Origin: Conoideocrella luteorostrata
Lineage: Eukaryota > Ascomycota > Sordariomycetes > Hypocreales > Clavicipitaceae
Reading direction: 5' to 3'
DNA length: 64,000 bases
NCBI GenBank assembly: GCA_032433595.1
Contig: JASWJB010000255.1
Location: forward strand, 1-64,000
A program made the translations under genes and the position numbers. The notes beneath the pieces were generated by a model. The model had not been told where the DNA came from and made no database searches. It saw only the letters and a program-made list of their open reading frames with translations. This document shows, piece by piece, positions 56,304-64,000 of this stretch. Positions within the stretch are counted from its first letter, which is position 1; each line of letters opens with the position of its first letter.

Positions 56304-57414
56304 TTACTGCCCCCAGGTCCATCCATGACGGGAATACGTATCTTTTAGGTACTCCACGCCGCGAGACAAAGACCGCTCCTTAATTTCTGGTTTTACAAAC
56401 ATATCCGGGACTAGACGAACATCAGCGCTGATTGGGCATTAAGATTGAAGACATAAAGGGCAATATTTACTCACGCTCAAGGTACCCATGCGGCACACCG
56501 TCAACAACCACAGTCTCGACTCGTGGCCCAGTCCACCCTGCTTGCTTCCTGTCTTCTTCGTTAATTCTATGCGCGAAAGCCAGCTGCTCCGCAACAATAA
56601 TATCCATTCCTGCTATGATAAACAACATGTGATCCGGAAGATTCTCCCTCCTAGACAATGCAGGGCTTAACCTCGGGTCATCCATGTGCTTCGCGCGAGC
56701 TGGTGCTGCGTAGGCATCAAAAAGCGGATATAGAACTCTGAGAGGTTCTGACTTTGGGAAGCCTTGAGGCCGTGGCTTTTCCGAGGGTGCGAGTCTCAAG
56801 TCAATGGCCGCGTCGAATAGAACAAGGGCCTTGGGCCCGACCTGCGATGACGGCTGGCAGTTACTTTGAGCTGTCGAGCCGATTGCCAAATTCGCACCTG
56901 CTGAAGCTCCCGACAGAGTCATAAGTGTGGGATCAGCACCCCATCTGCTCTGCGCGTGTTCTTGAATCCACCTGATCGTCGCATCTACATCGTCGATAGC
57001 AGCCGGAAAGGTATGCTCTGGAGCAAGCCGATAGGTGATGCTCACGACTACAGCACCCGTCTCATTCGCGATGCGTTCGTCGAACGTCGCCTGTCCCTCA
57101 GGTAGGCCACCAAGAAAAGCTCCGCCATGGATATCGATGTGTAGTGGACGCCATGTGCGGCCTTTAGCAACCCCAGAAGTCTTGAATACAAGAGCACGGA
57201 CACATCGGTCGGGCCACACTGGAAGATATTCGATCTCAAATGGCCGGGAGAAAAGATATGGAAAACTCTCGATGGAATAAGTTAGCAGCGAGGTGGGCTG
57301 CAGGAGAAGCATGCGCCAGCGAATGTGCCACGGGATATTGGGGTAAAAGCAGGCGACCAGGAATGGCCGAAACCAAAGATGAAGGGCCTGACCGATGCCG
57401 ACTAGAATTCCCAT
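56304..57414 (-). CDS. HSL-type alpha/beta-hydrolase, esterase/lipase (348 aa)
   Basis: A carboxylester hydrolase of the hormone-sensitive-lipase family. Exons 57414-56475 and 56410-56304. A 64-nt intron (GTGAGT donor, GTCTAG acceptor) removes a premature TAA and adds LPDMFVKPEIKERSLSRGV to the end. The oxyanion motif HIDIHGGAFLGG, the nucleophile elbow SGASAGAN with catalytic Ser, Asp in IIAGMDIIVAEQ and His in GVPHGYLE complete the triad, so it looks functional. The N-terminus (MGILVGIGQALHLWFRPFL) is hydrophobic and may be a membrane anchor. The start is the first ATG; the frame stays open upstream without ATG, so another 5' exon is possible. The substrate is unknown. Confidence 0.88.
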
Positions 57415-60400
57415 TTCGATGCCAATATAAGTCTGGCCGGAATTGTGCACGTCGTGATGTACAATAGTCTTTTAGCCACAGTTCTAGTGAAATTGGCGCA
57501 ATGCGACGGATGCCCATGACAAGGCTAATCGTCGTATTTATCGTATTCGTTGCCCAAGATGGTGTACATGTGCGACACATTGATCGCAACGCCATTTTCT
57601 CTTCCCAATCAATAAGGCAATCTTCAAGTAGGTTCCCGTTGAAGATCTTGCCAGCGAAAACTCCCGTTAGTTTAATATCCACTATTCTTTGCAAAAGATT
57701 ATCGTCGTAGATGAGACAAGCCACCGTGCCATTGGACAAAACCAGGCGTCATTGCACTTGCCTTGGACTCGTGGAAGGCTACGTGATTCATGTATTATTG
57801 TTAAAAATGAAGGAGATCGCAAAATTGGAAGAATAACGTTTCACATCTGCCATTTGTCAGACTAGTTGGTGGTTTGCTCTACCAGATCTCGTAAACATCG
57901 AAGACACTCACGGTCAGCTACTACTACATGGGCGGCAATATCACCATGCGTCTACAGCATTCGTGTAGAATGGCTCGTGTTCGTAGCGAAATAGGGCAAT
58001 ACAATTACTCGTGTGCATGGAAAGTACTGCCTTTTATGTCAGTATTATGCATTGCGCGCTTTCTATTCAGTCGGCACACTATGAGAGTCTCGGCGACAGC
58101 TTGGTGTTGGAGCAGAGACATACTAACCAACCAGGTGAGTCAGGTCGCGTGGGTAATTTCCATTAAACAGGTTTATTACTTGGCAATCGAAACGGGTGAT
58201 ACTGCCGTCGATAATTAACATCATTTTAAGCAATAATGCGAAGTTCGTGTAGGAGCGCTGGCTCTTACCGTACGACTATACAGGTCATTCATCCAGGTTC
58301 ATGGCATAGTCCCATAACCTTCTACTCCAGGTTGTCTGGGTACTTCAGCAATGCCAATGTCTCCTCTTCACAGTCTCACAGCACGCTAGTGAACACACTG
58401 TATGCTCCAGACATGCGGAGGCACATACCGATAAGTACGTATGTATGCCCGTAGCCTGAAAATAGCTTACAGCAGGGGTTACAACGTCTCACTGTAGCCG
58501 TCGCTCTGGCCATGCAGTTTGTACAGCTTGAGAGGTCCATCGAATCCTTTGAGCAATCGGTGCAGGCAGCAATGTTACGTCCGCTGCAACAATCTGGGCC
58601 AATCCTAGAAGAGCATGAAAATCTCTACTTGAAGAGTCGTGACCCAAAGACGCAACGAAACCCAATCCAAAGGGACCGACGACACACAGAGCTTGCCTGG
58701 CTTTTGTGACCAAGAACGCTCCTTAGAAAACTCACAGTAAATGACCTGCCAAGGTACAGTGCTCGATTCCGCCCTCCCAACATGCAGGGCGACATATTCT
58801 TATGCCCCTGACCGGGCGGCGCTGTCTCAATCTAGTTCGTCGTTTTATTTTGCAGCTGCCATGAGAAGCACTGGTTATGTTGCGATGAAAAGCTGATGTT
58901 ATCGAACCCGGACCAGCAGAAGAAATCACGGTCAAGAAACCATCAGATTTACTTCTGAATGCATCAGTGGGTTTTGATGTCGTACGTTCTGTGCACTTTC
59001 ATATCAGCAGCCAACCAGGTGCAACCGCCCCCATGGTAACCCTGATGTTTGAGCCATATATGCACAGTTCGTGGTTTTTGTTACCATGCATGAATGGGGG
59101 CGATATTTTGTCGCGGAATACGACTATACAAAAGTACAACGGCAATTACACTCCGTAAAATCTTGCCGATATGGCGATGCCAAGAAGATACATCGTCTAC
59201 GGAGGAACGGGACAATTATTCGTGATGCCTGGCCCTCAACAACACTCGCTGCGGCGTAACCTGCTACACCCAGCCATTTACTCCGACCTTGCAGGTGCAG
59301 GAGACCATGCTCCCTACAACCCAAAAAAGGCTTGTATGCTGGTTAAAAGAGAAACACCGCAAATCCCTTCACATAGCCGTTGCCTGTCGTCCATGCCTGT
59401 ACACCTCGGCATAAACTAGGTTCTTTTGGAGGGGCGTGTGCTTGTTGGAAGCAACCCAGAAGATACCTCAACGGCAAGTACCTCAAGAGTCCATGGTGTC
59501 GTGGATCGATTGCATAAGGATGGACTCGTCTGGCGGGGGTAAGCAATCTGGGGGTATGAGAGAAAACAACTGCCAGGCATCGGCGATAGTTCTCCGCAGT
59601 TCGTGGTGGGTTTGCCGACAGCGAAAACCCCATGATGAAACAGTTGTCGAGCGGAGAAAGCAGCACACGTGAACAGACTGCCATACATACGAATTCTAGC
59701 ATTCTGCACGGCCTGCCGCTAGTATCCTGTCAGCTTGACTGGCGGCGTGACTGGCCAGCCAAAGTGCTTTGGCCGTTGATGTTGATGGCCTAGTTATCCG
59801 GAGGGGGTGTTCGGAGGTGAGGGGAAAGTTGCGGAAAAAAAAGGATGTCTCGTCTCGCTATTGGTATCATAGCTAGTAAAACCCTTTTGACAGGTAACCT
59901 AAACTAACTAATAGAAAATCCGGTCCAAAGGCACCGCCATGTTGCTTATGGCAGTGGATCGTGTGGTCCGCCGCGCGCTTATGACGATGAGTTTCAGAGC
60001 GACTTGGATGATCTGCCCCCGCCAAAGTCGCTTGTTGCTGATATGAGAACTTTGCGGTCGGCATACAAATGACTACCACTCTCACCAAGCTTGACAGGAT
60101 CACGATGGTGGTTCCGGGACCTAGGCCTGCAAGGTTAGGATCGAGGGAACGGAGGTATTGGTGGAGATGGTGCTCACAACAGGTCGCCTCCGGGCTATGC
60201 AGGCCAGGTAGCCGGCCAGGGCTGCCCCTTTCACTATATTATGCAGTGAGATTTAAGGGACTGTTGAACCATCCTGGACGGGTGATGTGCTGCGGCCGGC
60301 AGGCAAGGGACGTACGTGAGCCCGCTGGAGGCCAGACCGTAAGCCCACGGCCCACGGAACCGTTCTAGATGGGGCAGTTCCGTCTGTCTGTCGCTTACTA

Positions 60401-63034
60401 CAATCCCAGACCAAGACAGACTCATCAATTCGAAGTATTCGGGCACTAGTGCAAGGAGCGGGGGGTTCATAGCCTTGCCAGACATGGGAAGCCATGGGTT
60501 GCACAGATACGGGTGAAACGAAGACAAAGTAGCGCTTCCTCGCAGGTGCCAGAAACGGACTTAAGATGCGGTTTTTGACCTTTTTTTTTTTTTTTTTTTT
60601 CCTGTCGCCGATCAGCTTACATACGTCGGGTCATGTTGGGGTAAGCCATCAACTAGTTAGCGTCAACCTTGTAGGGCCGCTCGACAACGGCGTGCCAAGC
60701 ATTCAGAAGCCACGGGGTCTAGCACCGGATAAATCACCCCAGCGAGGAGGGAGGGGGGATAGACCACGGGGTGCATTGAACATATACAGGCACAGGGAGG
60801 CGCCAGAAAGTATCTGTGCAGATAGTTGATGCGTGCTTGTCATGAAAATAACGGCTTTATAAGTTTACAGCCTAGTGACGCCTGCTGACTGAGCATGGAA
60901 AGAAGGCTCATGGATCCGAACCAGGACGGATCCGAGCGACACCATGACTGTACTTTGCTCGTTCTAAGGAAAGGTCTCCTTATAATTACTACATCCTTCC
61001 ACCTGGACCTTGCTTCGTCTTATCTTCGTACTCGGCACCACCGAAGGATGGGGTTATCCTGGCGAGAACTGCGCTACAAGAGCAGGTCTTGCAGGTGCAG
61101 GAAAGTTCAATGCTGTTCTGTCCACAAGAGTCCAATGTCATTATTCGTGTCTAGCTGACGTCCAGTCCAGCCCGCGTGGGGGATCTAGCCGATTGATGCC
61201 TGATAGAGCAAGGACTTACACGGGGGGAGGTCACCAACACTCGCTCTGGCTGGAGGGGAGCCTCCCGGAGCCCAAAATAAGACGGGCAGGGGCATGCACA
61301 CTGAAGTGTTGGAAGGGATGCAGTCAGCCCCGAAAATATGGCAAGCCTGGCATCCAGAAACCTCTGCCACAAAGCAATCTCTTTTTGAAGCTCTCGTTAT
61401 ACAACTCACACGACCGCATCGGGGAGCTCCCGGTTGCTGTTGCATTGCCGGCCGTTCCGTTACATTCCAAGTGGGGCAGTCGGCTCCGACATATACAAAT
61501 CACGGAACTGCAGTTCGTCGGCTCGACTTTCAGATAGAGGATATGATGACGTTGGATCACGGCCATGTAGGCGTTTATGTCTATAATAGCCATTTTTAGT
61601 GGCAGGATATAATTGTCCCGCCTGGCCGGGCTCATCGGCCATTGTAATATGGGCGCTATACAAACATGGACACGCTGGGAGGGCTGATGTCCTCGTAGAA
61701 AGACACGGACAGCATCCCCTTGCCGTTATTTCAAATACGAGCTACGCCTGGTGGCCTCACCCGAAACTCTTGTTTAAAGCATGCTTCCGCTGTCTACAGA
61801 ACGTCCCTTAACCACGAAATCGTGACGACCAAGCCTCTTGGTGGACTTAAATTAGCGTAAAGGCAGCATAACATCCATCAACGCTTACAAGGGCCAAAGA
61901 TCCCAAATTCATGCCTCTCGCTCTCCCCGAGCTCTAAATAAACAAGCGGGCTCGTTCCTTTCCTTCCACCCATCCAGGTCAAAGCAAGCCATTCATCATA
62001 CCCCTTGGCGTGGACTGACCCTCAGCATCCACGGTTTCTGTAAGCCCAGTGGACCGCCAATTCTGTCCGTGCTGACCGTCAGAAACAACAGCCTTGGGAT
62101 ATTCATCGTGCAAAGCCGATCGAATCCCTGCCCCTTGCGACAATTTACAGCTGTCCGGGCATCTGTTTTGACAAAAAAAGGGTATTCATCTTTCAAACGA
62201 CCAGCACGTGCTGCATCTGCAGGACGCTTTCAGAAACACCACCGCCAGAGAGTACGCCAGCCCAGAAACCATCGCTTCCAGCCCGATCCAATAACTAGTG
62301 TTTCGCTGTACATAGTACATAGTATATATATCCGTAAGAAACACCAATCCGTGGTAGTATTCCGTGCTGGGGAGGATAGGGAAAAAAAAAATAAACCCTC
62401 CGAAATAAAGAAGCTAATGTCGGCAGCTTGGAGTTCGCACTTGCGCGAGTCCGAGAAGAAAACAAAAAGAAAAAAAAAACACGATTCCTCCTCCGCTCAA
62501 TAATACATACATGACCCCCTACATGAACCACCGTCTTTATTGGGCAATGGGCGAATCACCGCATGCCAAGTGCGCCTCACGTCGTTCCCATTCGGCCGCG
62601 GGCTAACTGGCTCTCTCCCCCTTGTATCTTGGCGAGCTCGGATGGACGAACGCAAGCTTAGGTTTTTGGGCTATGGATTCGACATGCTGATAATTAGTTA
62701 GATGGCTAGCCCGCCGTGGACTAAGTCGCCCACGACCCCCATCACCGAAAATAATATTGAGGCTTGCAGTTGGGGGTTTCATTCGCTGGAAATCGCGCCA
62801 GAACTGCAGTTTCAGAAGAGTTCTGTACATAATTCTATGCTGCACTCGTCTACTCCGTACAAGGAACAAAGGTATACCCCCTCTTTCACCGTACAGTCTC
62901 ACTCGTAGCCACGTCAGTCACCAGCATAGCTCCCCGTAAAATGCTCCGTATCCTTCTTTTGGTGCCATCTCCATGCGTAGACTTATCGTTTAATTGGACG
63001 CTCTATATTCTTTTTATTTTTATTTTTATTTTTT
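57415..63034. other. 5.6-kb gene-poor interval
   Basis: No domain-bearing gene recognised. Contains a protein-like plus-strand stretch at 58512-58709, a T18 run near 60582-60600 and one TACTCCGTA word at 62851. Several 60-175 codon frames lack signal peptides, domains or splice support. Degenerate mobile DNA or unrecognised genes are possible. Confidence 0.45.
58512..58709 (+). other. Protein-like open frame, possible gene fragment (65 codons)
   Basis: Encodes MQFVQLERSIESFEQSVQAA, then LRPLQQSGPILEEHE, then a charged end (RDRRHTELAWLL) before TGA. Amphipathic helix spacing and charge pattern look like real protein rather than chance. A TTGTACAG just upstream could be an acceptor, but no convincing preceding exon was found, so it may be a gene relic or a coincidence. 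Confidence 0.25.
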
Positions 63035-64000
63035 TCACAGGTTGCCACCCTTCCCTCCCCCTCCCCCTCCCCCTCGTCCTCCGCCGCCACCGCCGGGAGG
63101 CATCCGAATTCCCAAGTTCCTCGCAGTCTCACTCAGCCCTGATCCACCGCTACCCGGCTTCCTCCTGGCTTCTTCGTCCACTCTAGCCCTCTGCAATGAT
63201 AAGCCCGGGGTGACCCAGCCGCCGCACGCGCACCGAATGCCCTTCCAGTCGTAGCGTCCGACGGCGGCACCGCACCTCTCATTCGGACAGCTGAAACGAC
63301 CATTGAGCTCACCCTTTTCCAATTCACTGCGCATCCAGCTCAGCGGTTCGATAAAGTAGTGTGGGCAGGCTTGGCCGGGGGCCAGCGATTTGGATGACGT
63401 TGAAGGAACGTGCTGGTTGATAAACGGCGCCGTGGCCAATGCTCTTCTGCATCTCTTGCATCGCAGCGTCAGCTCAGTATCTTGACCTGCTGTGGTTGCC
63501 GTTTGACCTGCCACGGCAGAAGGACCCTCCTCGTCTTCAAACCGTAGTCGAGTAGGTGCTTGTCCCACAGCAACATGCTCTTCAATCTCACGCTTGTATG
63601 CCCATCTCTGGTACAGAGGATGCGTCTCCACGTCACTTGGACAGCCCATCTCCCACCACAGAGCCAATTGCTGCATGAAGCCGTCATTGGGTTCGGCCAT
63701 CGGCCGTGATCGTCGGATAAGAGCTAGTGCTGCTTCTACTGCTTCGTGGGCTGTCTCTTTGCGTGAGCGTTTCTTCCCGTTGGCTGTTGAGTGGGCTTCT
63801 GCTGCTGCTGCTGCTGCTGCCGCTGCTGAGGCGCTCGAGTTGCGCTTGCTGCTGATGTTGCCGTAGGCGGAGGCCGGTACAATATTAGTGTCAAATCGAT
63901 TAGGATAACGCCAGAGGAGGTAAGCTATTATCACCGAGACAGATCGTGACTTTCCTGCGGCGCAATGAACAAAAACGCCGCCACTTTGGTCGTCTGCGCC
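63035..64000 (-). CDS. YVH1: Dual-specificity phosphatase Yvh1, 5' part outside window (321 aa seen)
   Basis: Releases Mrt4 during 60S ribosome maturation and has phosphatase activity. The frame runs unbroken from the window edge. Residues 12-20 here are HCAAGKSRS, the HCX5R active site (Cys 63962-63964, Arg 63944-63946), followed by VIIAYLLWRYP. The C-terminal zinc-binding domain has CKRCRRALATAPFINQH, CPHYFIEPLSWM, then FSCPNERCGAAVGRYDWKGI and CACGGWVTPGLSL. This is the diagnostic Yvh1 arrangement, and it suffices for 60S binding in yeast. A CTG repeat encodes a poly-Ala run, and the last ~20 residues are Gly-rich from GGA/CCT-type repeats. The N-terminal half of the phosphatase domain lies beyond base 64000. 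Confidence 0.93.
   Translation of the reverse strand, partial: GADDQSGGVFVHCAAGKSRSVSVIIAYLLWRYPNRFDTNIVPASAYGNISSKRNSSASAAAAAAAAAEAHSTANGKKRSRKETAHEAVEAALALIRRSRPMAEPNDGFMQQLALWWEMGCPSDVETHPLYQRWAYKREIEEHVAVGQAPTRLRFEDEEGPSAVAGQTATTAGQDTELTLRCKRCRRALATAPFINQHVPSTSSKSLAPGQACPHYFIEPLSWMRSELEKGELNGRFSCPNERCGAAVGRYDWKGIRCACGGWVTPGLSLQRARVDEEARRKPGSGGSGLSETARNLGIRMPPGGGGGGRGGGGGGGKGGNL

Noticed and set aside
61010..61537. 175-codon plus-strand frame
   Set aside because: Mixed low-similarity translation with no domain; the opposite strand also has an open frame, which suggests chance.
1..64000. CRISPR, prophage, retrotransposon, biosynthetic cluster or toxin-antitoxin system
   Set aside because: Scanned for repeat-spacer arrays, integrase or reverse-transcriptase motifs, and PKS/NRPS signatures; none seen. 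The lone oxygenase, esterase and regulator are spaced among housekeeping genes and do not form a cluster.

Overview
This is nuclear DNA of a filamentous ascomycete (Pezizomycotina, most likely Sordariomycetes and perhaps Hypocreales; the rank below class is inference). Evidence: short introns (about 50-85 nt) with GTANGT-type donors, CTAAC/CTGAC branch sites and CAG/TAG acceptors; CT-rich leaders; and fungal families such as Cdc24, FWD-1, Mrp10, Rtt106, Vfa1, Yvh1, Vma16, a Zn2Cys6 regulator and a LysM protein. There are no bacterial operons, CRISPR arrays or tRNAs. Exon structures were derived by hand, and every multi-exon model given here closes in frame.

Layout. 0-12 kb: a U6 snRNA gene split by a spliceosomal-type intron that carries a Pol III B box, a spliced orphan gene, a secreted DUF7907-like protein, an ankyrin relic, V-ATPase subunit c'' and a three-LysM secreted protein with two DUF1080-like modules. 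12-24 kb: gene-poor, with one small conserved-looking ORF at 20.55 kb. 24-31 kb: a Zn2Cys6 regulator, a secreted His/Asn-rich protein, a possible small membrane protein and mitoribosomal Mrp10. 31-35 kb: Cdc24. 35-40 kb: gene-poor. 40-58 kb: the dense block, with the F-box/WD40 protein FWD-1, Vps60, a large nuclear-looking protein, a 2-oxoglutarate/Fe(II) oxygenase, a tiny cysteine-rich secreted peptide, Rtt106, Vfa1 and an HSL-type esterase. 58-63 kb: essentially empty. The window ends inside YVH1.

Most genes are unrelated housekeeping neighbours: polarity (Cdc24), ubiquitin ligase (FWD-1), ESCRT (Vps60, Vfa1), chromatin (Rtt106) and ribosome assembly (Yvh1, Mrp10). A few secreted proteins could act at the cell surface or host interface. 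The strongest unexplained signal is a 9-bp word, TACGGAGTA or its complement. I counted 27 copies by eye, about 50 times random expectation. None lies in a predicted exon, and several are paired as perfect palindromes in divergent promoters. The U6 intron with an internal Pol III promoter element is the clearest unusual gene architecture.
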